Below, piece after piece: positions 8,530-17,084 of a stretch of 47,492 nt of DNA. The stretch comes from DATJXG01 sp035500455 (GTDB lineage: Bacteria; Acidobacteriota; Terriglobia; Terriglobales; Acidobacteriaceae): NCBI GenBank assembly GCA_035500455.1, contig DATJXG010000190.1:1-47492 (forward strand). Reading direction: 5' to 3'. The translations under genes were made by a program, and so were the position numbers. The stretch's first letter is position 1, and the number at the start of each line of letters is the position of its first letter. The notes under the pieces were generated by a model. The model was not told the DNA's origin. It saw nothing but the letters and a program-made list of their open reading frames with translations, and made no database searches.

Positions 8530-9917
8530 TGGGCACGTTGATCCAGAACGGCACGGTGGTGACCGCGGAGAAAACTTTTCCCGCTGACATTTTGATTGAA
8601 GGCGAAGTCATTAAGGAAGTTCGCGCTGGAATTTCCGCCGCATCGCACCAGACGGTAGATGCCTCTGGAATGCTCCTTCTTCCCGGGGGCATCGACGCCC
8701 ACACTCACCTCGACATGCCCTTCGGCGGCACAACTTCCAGCGACGACTTCGAAACCGGCACCCGGGCTGCCGCCATGGGCGGAACAACCACCATCGTTGA
8801 TTTCGCCATCCAGGGCCGCGGCACAAAAATGCGCGACGCCCTCGACACCTGGTGGGAAAAAGGGGAAGGCAAAGCCTGCGTTGACTATGGCCTGCACATG
8901 ATCGTTACCGACCTCGGGGGCGCGGGTCTTGAAGACATGGACGAATTGGTCCGCGAAGGGGTAGCTAGCTTTAAGCTATTCATGGCCTACCCCAACGTGT
9001 TGATGGTGGATGACGCCACCATCTTCCGCGCTCTCAAGCAGACCGCAAAAAACGGCGCGCTCATCTGCATGCACGCGGAAAACGGCAGCGTGATCGACGT
9101 CATTATTCAGCAGGCGCTGGCCGAGGGCAAGACTGCGCCCGTCTATCACGCGCTTACTCGTCCAACGGTTGCCGAGGCTGAAGCGGTGAATCGCGCTATC
9201 GCCATGGCGGAAATCGCCGGCGCTCCGGTTTACATCGTCCATCTTTCTTCTGAAGACGCACTCAACCAGGTGCGGGAAGCCCGCAGCCGAGGAGTACCCG
9301 CTTTCGCCGAAACCTGCCCGCAATACCTGCTGCTGACCATCGAGGAACTCAAGCGCCCCGATTTCGAAGGCGCCAAATACGTCTTCACTCCGCCGCTGCG
9401 CGAAAAAGAAAATCTGCCCAAGCTCTGGGACGGCCTCAAAGACGACAACCTGCAAGTCGTTTCTACCGACCACTGTCCCTTCTGCTTCGAAGATCAGAAA
9501 GTTCTCGGCCGCGGCGACTTCACCAAAATCCCCAACGGCGGCCCGGGAATCGAAAACCGCCTCCAGTTAATTCATCATCACGGCGTGAATGCGGGGAAAA
9601 TCAGCCTCAACCGCTTCGTCGAAATCACTTCCACCACGCCCGCCCGTATTTTCGGAATGTATCCGAAGAAGGGCGCCCTCGCCGCAGGCAGCGATGCCGA
9701 CGTCGTGGTATGGGATCCCAACGCCGAGCACCTTATCAGCGCCAAAACTCACCACATGCGTGTTGATTACTCCATGTTCGAAGGCTTCCGAGTGAAAGGC
9801 AACGCCCGCCAGGTGTTTTCGCGCGGCGAACTGATCGTGGACAAGGGCAAATTCCTCGGCAAACCGGGCCGCGGCCACTACCTGCGCCGCGCCGCCCGCG
9901 GCGGAGCGTGGCAGTGA
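8529..9917 (+). CDS. hydA: dihydropyrimidinase (D-hydantoinase family)
   Basis: A binuclear metal amidohydrolase of 462 residues opening dihydrouracil or dihydrothymine to the N-carbamoyl-beta-amino acid. Metal ligands are all visible: H58 and H60 in GGIDAHTHLDMPF, the carboxylated lysine K149 in ASFKLFMAYPN, H182 in CMHAEN, H238 in IVHLSS and D314 in STDHCPF. Length and motif order fit dihydropyrimidinases and D-hydantoinases; the surrounding PreTA and beta-ureidopropionase genes make dihydropyrimidine the natural substrate. ATG 8529 shares its A with the preA stop codon (TGATG), a classical coupling arrangement. The C-terminus is short and basic (GRGHYLRRAARGG). Confidence 0.95.
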   Translation: MGTLIQNGTVVTAEKTFPADILIEGEVIKEVRAGISAASHQTVDASGMLLLPGGIDAHTHLDMPFGGTTSSDDFETGTRAAAMGGTTTIVDFAIQGRGTKMRDALDTWWEKGEGKACVDYGLHMIVTDLGGAGLEDMDELVREGVASFKLFMAYPNVLMVDDATIFRALKQTAKNGALICMHAENGSVIDVIIQQALAEGKTAPVYHALTRPTVAEAEAVNRAIAMAEIAGAPVYIVHLSSEDALNQVREARSRGVPAFAETCPQYLLLTIEELKRPDFEGAKYVFTPPLREKENLPKLWDGLKDDNLQVVSTDHCPFCFEDQKVLGRGDFTKIPNGGPGIENRLQLIHHHGVNAGKISLNRFVEITSTTPARIFGMYPKKGALAAGSDADVVVWDPNAEHLISAKTHHMRVDYSMFEGFRVKGNARQVFSRGELIVDKGKFLGKPGRGHYLRRAARGGAWQ

Positions 9918-11374
9918 GCATGGCCGGCCGGAACGATCCTACCCTGGGGCACCCGGCCTCTTACGACCCGGCCCTCTACAACGAAGACCTGGCGCCTATT
10001 CCTCTCTCGCGCCGCACCTGGAGCACCTACAACTACGCGTCGCTCTGGGTCGCCATGAGCGTTTGCATTCCAACTTATATGCTGGCCTCGGGGCTGATCG
10101 CCGGCGGCATGAGCTGGAAACAGGCGATCGGAACCATTCTGCTGGGGAACCTGATTGTGCTTGTGCCCATGATTCTGAATGCCCACGCGGGCACAAAATA
10201 TGGCATTCCGTTTCCGGTCTTCGTTCGAGCGTCGTTCGGGGTGCGCGGAGCCAATGTGCCCGCCGTGCTGCGCGCGATCGTCGCCTGCGGATGGTTCGGC
10301 ATCCAGACCTGGATCGGCGGGCAAGCGATCTACTCCATGCTGCAAGTGATCTGGCCTCCCGCCGCAAGCCATGCTGCAGTCGGCTGGATTTGCTTTCTTT
10401 TCTTCTGGCTGCTCAACATGGCGGTCGTCTGGTATGGCGTCGAGACCATCAAGTTTCTGGACGACATCGGGGCGCCGTTCATGCTCGCCGTCGGCTTGCT
10501 GCTGCTTTGGTGGATCACGCGGAAGGCAGGCGGGTTGGGGCCGTTGCTGAGCGCCCCCAGCAAATTTCAGACGACCGCCGAATTCATGCGATTCTTCATC
10601 CCGGCGCTCACAGGGATGGTTGGCTTCTGGGCCACGGTCGCGCTGAATATTCCCGATTTCACACGCTACGCCAAATCGCAGCGGGCGCAAGTGGTAGGCC
10701 AGGCCCTCGGCCTTCCCGCCGCGATGACGCTGTATTCTTTTATCGGAGTGGCGGTCACATCCGCTTCGGTAGTGCTGTTCGGCACCGCCATCTGGGATCC
10801 GGTCACCCTGCTCGGGCGTTTCAACCAGCCGCTGGTCGCATTCATTGCGCTGGTTGCCTTGCTCATTGCAACTCTCACCACCAACGTCGCTGCCAACGTG
10901 GTTTCTCCCTCCAACGACTTTTCGAACCTGAACCCGCGCCGCATCTCGTTTCGCACTGGAGGCCTCATCACCGGAACCGCCGGGTTGCTGATGATGCCCT
11001 GGAAAATGCTGAGCAGCTACAACAGTTACATCTTCGGCTGGCTGGTGGGCTATTCCGGATTGCTCGGCCCCATCGCCGGAATCATGATCGCGGATTACTT
11101 TGTAGTGCGCAAGTGCACGCTGAATGTGGATGCGCTGTATCAGCGGGGTGGGACGTACGAGTATCGCGGCGGCTTCAACTATCGGGGAATTGGTGCGCTT
11201 GCGATGGGGATTGTTGTGGCGCTGTGTGGCCTGCTCTATTCTCCATTGCGCTGGCTTTACGACTATGCGTGGTTCGTGGGCTTTGCAGTTTCCGCCGTGG
11301 CCTATTGCGTTCTGATGAGAAGCGAGCCGGCGCGCGACCTCCCGGCGGAACGGGCAGAAGCAGCCGAGGGCTAA
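9914..11374 (+). CDS. NCS1-family nucleobase:cation symporter
   Basis: An integral membrane transporter of about 486 residues with some 12 hydrophobic segments, of the nucleobase:cation symporter-1 family (uracil, cytosine, allantoin and hydantoin permeases). Family features include SRRTWSTYNYASLWVAMS near the start, the helix 3 region GIPFPVFVRASFGVRGANVP, GWFGIQTWIGGQA, and NVAANVVSPSNDFSNLNP late in the protein. Start choice: GTG 9914 has GGAG 7 bp upstream and overlaps the hydA stop (GTGA); ATG 9920 and GTG 9908 are possible alternatives in the same frame. Its place at the end of the pyrimidine operon suggests uptake of uracil, thymine or their dihydro/hydantoin forms; exact specificity cannot be read. 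Confidence 0.93.
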   Translation: MSMAGRNDPTLGHPASYDPALYNEDLAPIPLSRRTWSTYNYASLWVAMSVCIPTYMLASGLIAGGMSWKQAIGTILLGNLIVLVPMILNAHAGTKYGIPFPVFVRASFGVRGANVPAVLRAIVACGWFGIQTWIGGQAIYSMLQVIWPPAASHAAVGWICFLFFWLLNMAVVWYGVETIKFLDDIGAPFMLAVGLLLLWWITRKAGGLGPLLSAPSKFQTTAEFMRFFIPALTGMVGFWATVALNIPDFTRYAKSQRAQVVGQALGLPAAMTLYSFIGVAVTSASVVLFGTAIWDPVTLLGRFNQPLVAFIALVALLIATLTTNVAANVVSPSNDFSNLNPRRISFRTGGLITGTAGLLMMPWKMLSSYNSYIFGWLVGYSGLLGPIAGIMIADYFVVRKCTLNVDALYQRGGTYEYRGGFNYRGIGALAMGIVVALCGLLYSPLRWLYDYAWFVGFAVSAVAYCVLMRSEPARDLPAERAEAAEG

Positions 11375-11420
11375 TGCGTTTCTTTGCGTCCGTGAAGTCT
11401 CACGGGCTACAAAACTCTAT

Positions 11421-11542
11421 TCCGCGAACTCGGCGGATGTTCTCAGCGTCCTCGGCGTTTTGCGATTTTGGTTTCGGCGCATGCTGCAACGAACCCTAAA
11501 TCGCAGAGTTAGCCGAGAGCCCCCGCAGAGTCCGCAGAGAAC
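11421..11542. repeat. imperfect palindrome in the gap before the aminotransferase
   Basis: The left arm at about 11421-11467 and the right arm at about 11498-11542 are imperfect inverse copies, meeting at AAATCGCAGAG / GCGATTT. It occupies the 260-bp gap between the permease and aminotransferase genes, where no ORF is credible. It could attenuate read-through from the operon into the aminotransferase gene. Confidence 0.55.
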
Positions 11543-11635
11543 TACGCCGGTGCAAATTTGTACACTGCCGGATTCCTCACTTCCGATTCAAGCGCAAATT
11601 CAATAGACTGATTCCTGCGACTCGAGGACCCTCCC

Positions 11636-12979
11636 ATGACCGACATCGCCGTTTCTCCCGACATTGTTGACACCACACGCAAGCACAACTACGGCACCTG
11701 GCGCTTCCAGAAGAACTGGAATCCGATGCACGTCGTCGATGCCGAAGGCTGCTACTTCATCGACGCCAACGGCAAGCGCTACCTGGATTTCTCCGCGCAG
11801 TTGATGTGCGTCAACCTGGGCCACAAGAACCCGGCGGTGATCCGCGCCATTGAAGAGCAGGCGCGCAGCCTCGCCTACATTCTCCCTGGATTCACCACCA
11901 CTGCCCGCGCCAACCTGAGCAACCTGTTGTTGGAAGTTCTTCCCCAAGGCCTGGAGAAATTTTTCTACGCGACATCCGGCACCGAAGCGAACGAGACCGC
12001 CTTCAAAATCGCCCGCATGTACACCGGCAAGAACAAGATCATCTCGCGTTACCGTTCTTATCACGGTTCCACCGCCGGCTCCATTGCCGCCACCGGCGAC
12101 CCGCGCCGCTGGGCCATGGAGCCCGCCGGCAAAGGCCAGGACGTTGTCTTCGCACCCGAGGTGAATTGCTACGTGTGCCCCATCAAGCACACTTATCCCT
12201 CATGCGGCGTAGCCTGCGCCGATTACGTCGAGCACATGATCCGCAATGAGAGCGATGTGGCGGCGGTGATCGCCGAACCGGTGGTCGGCACCAACGGCGT
12301 GCTCGTGCCTCCTCCGGAATATTTCCCCAAGCTGCGCAAGATTTGTGACGATCACGGCGTGCTCCTCATCGCCGACGAGGTGATGACCGGCTGGGGCCGC
12401 ACCGGCGAGTGGTTCGCGGTGAACCACTGGAACGTGAAGCCGGATATCCTGGTCACGGCCAAAGGTATAACTTCTGCCTACGTGCCGCTCGGCCTCTGCG
12501 CTACCACAGCGAAGATCGCCGACTACTTCCAGGACCACTACTTCGCACACGGCCACACCTACGAAGCGCACCCCATGACGCTCGCGCCCGCCGTAGCCAC
12601 GATTCACGAAATGCAGCGCCTCGGCCTGGTGGAGCGCGCCAAGCAACTGGAGCCCTACCTGGGCGACAAACTGAAGGCGCTGAAAGCCAAGCACCCGAGC
12701 ATCGGAGACGTCCGCGGGCTGGGGCTTTTCTGGGCGGTCGATCTGGTAAAGAATCGCGAAAGCCGCGAGCCGTTCAACACCATGCGCGATAAAGTGGAAG
12801 GCAAGCCCCTGGTGGTGGATCAGGTTTCAGCCGCTATGATGAAGAACGGCGTATCGCTGCAGGCATGGATCAGCCACTTTGTGATCGCACCGCCGCTGAT
12901 CATCGAGAAATCAGAGATTGATACCGGCGTCGGCGCTCTCGATCAGGCGTTGGGGATTGCTGACGCGCTGGCAGGTTAA
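11636..12979 (+). CDS. class III PLP aminotransferase, probable beta-alanine transaminase
   Basis: A cytosolic fold-type I aminotransferase of 447 residues. The PLP-binding lysine is K276 in ILVTAKGITSAYVPLG, with D247 in LIADEVMTGWGRTGEW contacting the pyridine nitrogen and GTEANE (residues 115-120) binding phosphate. The family includes beta-alanine:pyruvate and taurine:pyruvate aminotransferases. Immediately downstream of a complete uracil-to-beta-alanine operon, the likely reaction is beta-alanine (or 3-aminoisobutyrate) to malonate semialdehyde (or its methyl form). GAGGA lies 9 bp before ATG 11636. The Cys-rich patch VNCYVCPIKHTYPSCGVAC (residues 177-194) is notable. It is separated from the permease gene by a repeat, so it may have its own promoter. 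Its stop overlaps that of the next, convergent gene. Confidence 0.88.
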   Translation: MTDIAVSPDIVDTTRKHNYGTWRFQKNWNPMHVVDAEGCYFIDANGKRYLDFSAQLMCVNLGHKNPAVIRAIEEQARSLAYILPGFTTTARANLSNLLLEVLPQGLEKFFYATSGTEANETAFKIARMYTGKNKIISRYRSYHGSTAGSIAATGDPRRWAMEPAGKGQDVVFAPEVNCYVCPIKHTYPSCGVACADYVEHMIRNESDVAAVIAEPVVGTNGVLVPPPEYFPKLRKICDDHGVLLIADEVMTGWGRTGEWFAVNHWNVKPDILVTAKGITSAYVPLGLCATTAKIADYFQDHYFAHGHTYEAHPMTLAPAVATIHEMQRLGLVERAKQLEPYLGDKLKALKAKHPSIGDVRGLGLFWAVDLVKNRESREPFNTMRDKVEGKPLVVDQVSAAMMKNGVSLQAWISHFVIAPPLIIEKSEIDTGVGALDQALGIADALAG

Positions 12980-13767
12980 CGTTCTGCGGCGGCAGCTTCC
13001 ACATTGGCGTTTTCGGGCGATCCACCGGCCTGCCGCAGCGGCCCCGCCTCGCCGATCTTGTAGTCCTTGTATTCGATCGAAAGCGTAGCCTCGCCGCCCA
13101 GCCGGATGTAGCTCTGGCTGTGGTTTTCGGCAGGGAACCAGAAATCATCCACCTTGGTGTAGGTGTGCCGGATTTCTGTCTTCTTGATCCAGAAGGAAGG
13201 GCTCTTGGCGGGTGCGGCTTCGATCTTCACCACCACAAAATCCTTGGCATCCACCCAAATTTTCCCGACATAAAGGAACTTGTTCTTGGACTTCGGAATT
13301 GTATTCAAAACGTAGCGTCCGCCTTCCGGGGAGTCCTCATAACCGGCCAGGGTGAAATCGTAGTTCGTGGTGTTGAGCGCGGTCTGCTGGCGATTTTCCC
13401 GGCTGGTGGCTTCCTGCTCGCCCTCCAGCAGCCGCTTGAAAACATGGTCGATGAGAAACTTAGACCCACTCTGCGAAATAACCGTGAATTTCTTCGTGTT
13501 GGGCGCCTCATAGCGCATCGTGACCGTCATCTCGGCGTCGCGGTTGCCGGGAAAGCCGCGATACTGCATGCGGTACACCCGCGTGCCCTCGAACTTGTGC
13601 AGCGCCTCGGCACGCTCCCGGTTCATCTGCTCGAGATTCTGGACGATCTGCTCCGCGCTGAGCGGCGCTTGCGGTTGCGCCACAGTTTCTGTCGTCATGG
13701 CGATAAGCCATATGCAAAGCACCGCCACGGGTATCAGGCCGCATCGTATTGAACTTCTTCCCATCAA
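12976..13767 (-). CDS. secreted LolA-like outer-membrane lipoprotein-sorting-type protein, function unknown
   Basis: The 263-residue product starts with a signal peptide (hydrophobic LIPVAVLCIWLIAMT, cleavage near TVAQ). After a helical segment rich in Glu and Arg (EQIVQNLEQMNRERAEAL), the remainder is beta-rich with alternating charged and aromatic residues (YRMQYRGFPGN, FLYVGKIWVDAKDFVVVKIE, DFWFPAENHSQSYIRLGG), which resembles the half-barrel of LolA/LolB-type lipid-binding proteins. That fold assignment is by pattern only. A TTGGGGAA sequence precedes the start. It is transcribed alone, convergent with the aminotransferase; their TAA stop codons overlap within TTAA at 12976-12979. Role inferred: periplasmic binding of a lipid or lipoprotein. 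Confidence 0.75.
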   Translation of the reverse strand: MMGRSSIRCGLIPVAVLCIWLIAMTTETVAQPQAPLSAEQIVQNLEQMNRERAEALHKFEGTRVYRMQYRGFPGNRDAEMTVTMRYEAPNTKKFTVISQSGSKFLIDHVFKRLLEGEQEATSRENRQQTALNTTNYDFTLAGYEDSPEGGRYVLNTIPKSKNKFLYVGKIWVDAKDFVVVKIEAAPAKSPSFWIKKTEIRHTYTKVDDFWFPAENHSQSYIRLGGEATLSIEYKDYKIGEAGPLRQAGGSPENANVEAAAAER

Positions 13768-13795
13768 TTCCCCAAGACATTAATTGAAAATTGCT

Positions 13796-15025
13796 TCAGC
13801 CGAGCGGCGTGGCCGCGCGGACACGTGGGTGGACACCAATTTTGCTACCCACTCCGCCGCGGTTCAGTCCGTGCTCATAACTAGCATAAACCGATTCGAA
13901 CACTCTGTCCCACGACGCCCCCACAGCCCAATTGCGCGCCGCAATCCGCATTGCGGAGAGCTGTTCTGGACGCTGGCTCATTTGCCGGATGCAGCTGGTA
14001 AATTCCGCGAGATTTCGCGCCACGTAACCGGTTTTGCCGGAACGCACCAGAAACTGGGGCCCTCCCTCATCGGTCACCACGGCGGGAACTCCCGACGCGA
14101 GAGCCTCAACCACGACATTTCCGTACGTATCGGTCAGCGACGGAAACACGAACACATCCATGTTGGCGTAGGCCTGCGCCAGGGCGTCGCCCTTGAGTAC
14201 GCCAGTAAAATCGACACGCTGCAGGTTTGCCTTTAGCCACGGCTCGTCCGCTCCCTGCCCGACAATCAGAAAACGGAAGTTACTGAGGCCGCCTTGCAAC
14301 AACTCCCGTTCCAGTTCAGCCAGAAACCGGACATTTTTCTCTGTGCTCAAACGTCCCACGTAGCCGAGTACCAGTTCATCGCCTTTGCGGTTTCGCCGGC
14401 GTGGATGGAAAAGATTTGAGTCCACGCCCCGCTGCATGGGATAACAGGGTTTCCCGGTGCCCCGTTCCAGAACCTCCATAAGCTCCTGATTGGGAGCGAA
14501 AAGCACCCGCGCAATTTGGTAGAAGCGAAGAGTGGCTCGCAGAGTCGCGCCGCGGATCGCGCTCCCCGCTCGGCGCTTTATCCCCGCGGGAAGAAACGGC
14601 AGCATCCGCAAGGCGCGCTGCTGGGCATATTGATGCAGGTTCGTATGCCATGAAGCGGCCAGGGGAAGGCGCAGGCGGTGGGCGATCAACGCTCCCAATT
14701 GCCCGACGTCACTTGGGCCTGTAATGTGGACAACATCCGGAGCAAAATCTCGTACAGCCGACTCCACCGCCCCGTAATGCCGCCAAAAAGCCAGATCAAA
14801 GTCGTGCTTCTTATCCAGTGCAAATCCAATTCGTCCGCGGCGTCGTTCGAGGCGAGTGATCGTCCCCTCGGTTTCCACGCTGTCCTTGCTGCCGCCGCAA
14901 ATCGTGAGGAACGGCAAATGATTGCGCACGGCAAAAGCCTCGAAGTGGCGGCTGGTATTGGCCACGCCGTCCACTTCGTGATAGGCATCGGGAAAAAAAG
15001 CCACCCGCAGGTTCCCGCCGATCAT
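13796..15025 (-). CDS. glycosyltransferase family 4 (alpha-mannosyltransferase-like)
   Basis: The 409 residues have the GT-B arrangement of family 4: N-terminal VAFFPDAYHEVDGVA (acceptor-domain loop typical of MgtA/PimB-like transferases), a middle VVHITGPSDVGQLGAL, and the donor-binding C-terminal block LVLGYVGRLSTEKN followed by FPSLTDTYGNVVVEALASG with the D/E-x7-E motif. It probably transfers a sugar from a nucleotide donor to a lipid or polysaccharide at the inner membrane face. Its ATG overlaps the stop of the PHP gene upstream (ATGA at 15022-15025), so the two are co-translated. Donor and acceptor are not determinable from sequence. It runs opposite to the second GT4 at 17085. Confidence 0.9.
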   Translation of the reverse strand: MIGGNLRVAFFPDAYHEVDGVANTSRHFEAFAVRNHLPFLTICGGSKDSVETEGTITRLERRRGRIGFALDKKHDFDLAFWRHYGAVESAVRDFAPDVVHITGPSDVGQLGALIAHRLRLPLAASWHTNLHQYAQQRALRMLPFLPAGIKRRAGSAIRGATLRATLRFYQIARVLFAPNQELMEVLERGTGKPCYPMQRGVDSNLFHPRRRNRKGDELVLGYVGRLSTEKNVRFLAELERELLQGGLSNFRFLIVGQGADEPWLKANLQRVDFTGVLKGDALAQAYANMDVFVFPSLTDTYGNVVVEALASGVPAVVTDEGGPQFLVRSGKTGYVARNLAEFTSCIRQMSQRPEQLSAMRIAARNWAVGASWDRVFESVYASYEHGLNRGGVGSKIGVHPRVRAATPLG

Positions 15026-16185
15026 GATGCGACCTCTTGACGCCCTCTCATCGCCAGTTGCTTCTGCCGCGCCGGGTTGCCGATTGCCAATTGCACTGCC
15101 CGCCGGACCGGATCCATCTCCAGCATTCGGAAGGCCGAGAAAACCACTTCGATGAAGCCCGGCGGCTTCTTCCAGAGCGCGGCCAGGGGCCGCACTACGC
15201 CGTTGCGGTCAGGGTGAAACACCCGCTCATCCCAGCGCCGCGACCCAGCCGAATAGTCAGGATAGTGCCGGATCACGTCCAGGAACTGGCCGACGATACG
15301 CAGCGCCAGGGGTTCTGTGTACTGCGGCATGAACAACACGTGGCTGCGCTGTTCTTTGCGCACCTCGTGGATAAAGTCGGTGAAGCTCTCGGCATCGGTG
15401 AGGTTCAGTGCCGCGCTGGGTTCGCAGCCGTGACGATCGCCTCCGGACACCGCTGGCAGGTTCCAGCCTTCCGCCAACCGCAGCACTGCCTGGTTCTCCT
15501 CCCAGCTTCGGGTCCCGTTAAGCTCTATGGCGTGGACGTGCATGCCCAGTTCGGCAAGAAAACAGAACAAACCCTGCGCGTGCTTCTCCTTGCCGATGCC
15601 TCCCAGGTCCCACAGCGGATGATTCACTACCACCAGCACGTCCGGCATCTCGTCGAGCATCTCCAACAGTTCTGGAAGTTTCTTGTCGTTCGGCTGCTTG
15701 GTGAAATGATTCAGCAAAGAAACAATCGACTCCGATTGGCCGCTCGGAAGGTTATGTACGCCTAGGTGCAGAACCGTGTCCTTGTAGGGCACGCTCCACT
15801 CCAGGGACACGGGCACGCGCCTTGCCTCGGGCACAACTCGCAGCAGCATGGGCGCTTCGACGTTGTCGTGATCGGTCAATGAGATCATGGCGCTCACCCC
15901 CAGTTCGCGCTCGATCTGGTCGCGCTCCAGTTGGAATGCCGCCAGCGGCGGCAGGGGCGGTGTCCAGTAGCCTTTCCAGAAATCGATGGTGATCGAGGAC
16001 TTCTCCCGCGCCCGCCGCTCTTGGGCCGCCAGCGCATGCCGTAGAAAGAAACGGTTCGCGGCGAATTCCGCTATGAAATACAGGCTTTCTCTCGAATGGT
16101 TGGTGTGTCCGTGCAAGGCAACGGCTGCGCGATACGCCTTCGCGGCCGCAGGTTCCTTCCAGAGATAGCTCACTTTGCGTTGCAA
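15022..16185 (-). CDS. PHP-domain metal-dependent phosphoesterase-like protein
   Basis: This cytosolic protein of 387 residues shows the four PHP metal-binding motifs: H25 and H27 in LHGHTNHS, D105-H106-D107 in LTDHDN, H189 in VVNHPLWD, and D250/H252 in GGDRHG. About 75 helical residues are inserted between motifs I and II (residues 31-103), longer than in compact PHP phosphoesterases of the YciV/RNase AM type. The C-terminal 130 residues (from ESFTDFIHEV) are extra and unassigned. It is upstream of and overlapping the GT4 gene, suggesting that it acts on the transferase's product or precursor, for example removing a phosphate from a glycolipid head group; this role is inference. Confidence 0.85.
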   Translation of the reverse strand: MQRKVSYLWKEPAAAKAYRAAVALHGHTNHSRESLYFIAEFAANRFFLRHALAAQERRAREKSSITIDFWKGYWTPPLPPLAAFQLERDQIERELGVSAMISLTDHDNVEAPMLLRVVPEARRVPVSLEWSVPYKDTVLHLGVHNLPSGQSESIVSLLNHFTKQPNDKKLPELLEMLDEMPDVLVVVNHPLWDLGGIGKEKHAQGLFCFLAELGMHVHAIELNGTRSWEENQAVLRLAEGWNLPAVSGGDRHGCEPSAALNLTDAESFTDFIHEVRKEQRSHVLFMPQYTEPLALRIVGQFLDVIRHYPDYSAGSRRWDERVFHPDRNGVVRPLAALWKKPPGFIEVVFSAFRMLEMDPVRRAVQLAIGNPARQKQLAMRGRQEVAS

Positions 16186-16334
16186 CCCGCCTCCTTGTGG
16201 AATACCCGAGCGGTATCTTTCTGTGCAAAAACTGACACGCCAACGTTACGGCTTGATGACTCCCCGGAGAATTTCATAATCCGAGGTATCTCTTTCGTCA
16301 TTGTCCTTTTCATGTTGGTTTAACCTTTGGTGCA

Positions 16335-16967
16335 ATGAACTCTGCCTATACTCTGGCCTTGAACCCAAAGAATCTGCCAAACCGGCGTTCTGGGCCGGAA
16401 GACGCGAGTGCAGCGCCGCCCCAATTTTCTACGGTGCTGACCGGCCTTCTCCGCCACCCGTCGCGGATTCTCCGCCTGTGGAACTGGAAAGCTGCGGTGC
16501 TGAGCGTGATTCTTCGCGGTCCGATTTTTATTGGGGTTACCATCCGGCACGGGTGGGAAGCTTCGCTTGGGGCGGTTTTTGCGGAATCCGTCTTCTGCGC
16601 TCTGACTGCCGGATTTTACGGCGCGGTGGTGCAGTCACTCCGCAATGCCGAGCCGCAATGGCTGACAGTTACCTTTCTTACGGTCGTGCTGCCGGCCATT
16701 TTCCAAGTGTTGGAGTATGGCCTGCACTGGATTCGGGGAACGCCTCACCTGCGCCTCGCGGAAATCGTTTCCGTAGTTATTAGTGCGCTCTCAGCCCTGT
16801 TCAACTGGTACGCCATGCGCCGCGGCAGTTTGTTGGTCGGAGGTGAGGGCGACAGCTTCGGCAAGGATGTGCGCCGGCTTCCGGGGCTGCTGGTGGGCTT
16901 TCTAATCGCTCTGCCGCGCCGCCTCGGGCGCCCGAAGGCCAGGAAGGATCTGTGTGCGCTTTATTAG
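16335..16967 (+). CDS. membrane protein of unknown function
   Basis: A 210-residue protein, not recognised. After a polar N-terminus of about 45 residues there are about four hydrophobic segments: WKAAVLSVILRGPIFIGVTI, LGAVFAESVFCALTAGFYGA, TVTFLTVVLPAIFQVLEYGL and a weaker IVSVVISALSALFNWYAM. The C-terminal tail is basic (RRLGRPKARK). It is transcribed divergently from the PHP gene across a gap of about 150 bp (16186-16334) that should hold both promoters. The next gene on the same strand is a GT4 117 bp away. Possible roles include a membrane partner of the envelope glycosyltransferases. Confidence 0.75.
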   Translation: MNSAYTLALNPKNLPNRRSGPEDASAAPPQFSTVLTGLLRHPSRILRLWNWKAAVLSVILRGPIFIGVTIRHGWEASLGAVFAESVFCALTAGFYGAVVQSLRNAEPQWLTVTFLTVVLPAIFQVLEYGLHWIRGTPHLRLAEIVSVVISALSALFNWYAMRRGSLLVGGEGDSFGKDVRRLPGLLVGFLIALPRRLGRPKARKDLCALY

Positions 16968-17084
16968 AACCGGCGCCTCGAGTCAGTTTTTTGAAGAGGG
17001 TCGGCTTCAGAGTCAGGCGCGACCGAGAGCCGCGCCTCTCAAATCAATCGTACTAACGGGCTGAATACTCCGGAGAACCCATCC

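Noticed and set aside
10063..11499. 478-residue frame overlapping the NCS1 permease gene
   Set aside because: Arg/His/Ser-rich product without hydrophobic segments; it is the other reading frame of the permease gene, which has clear family motifs.
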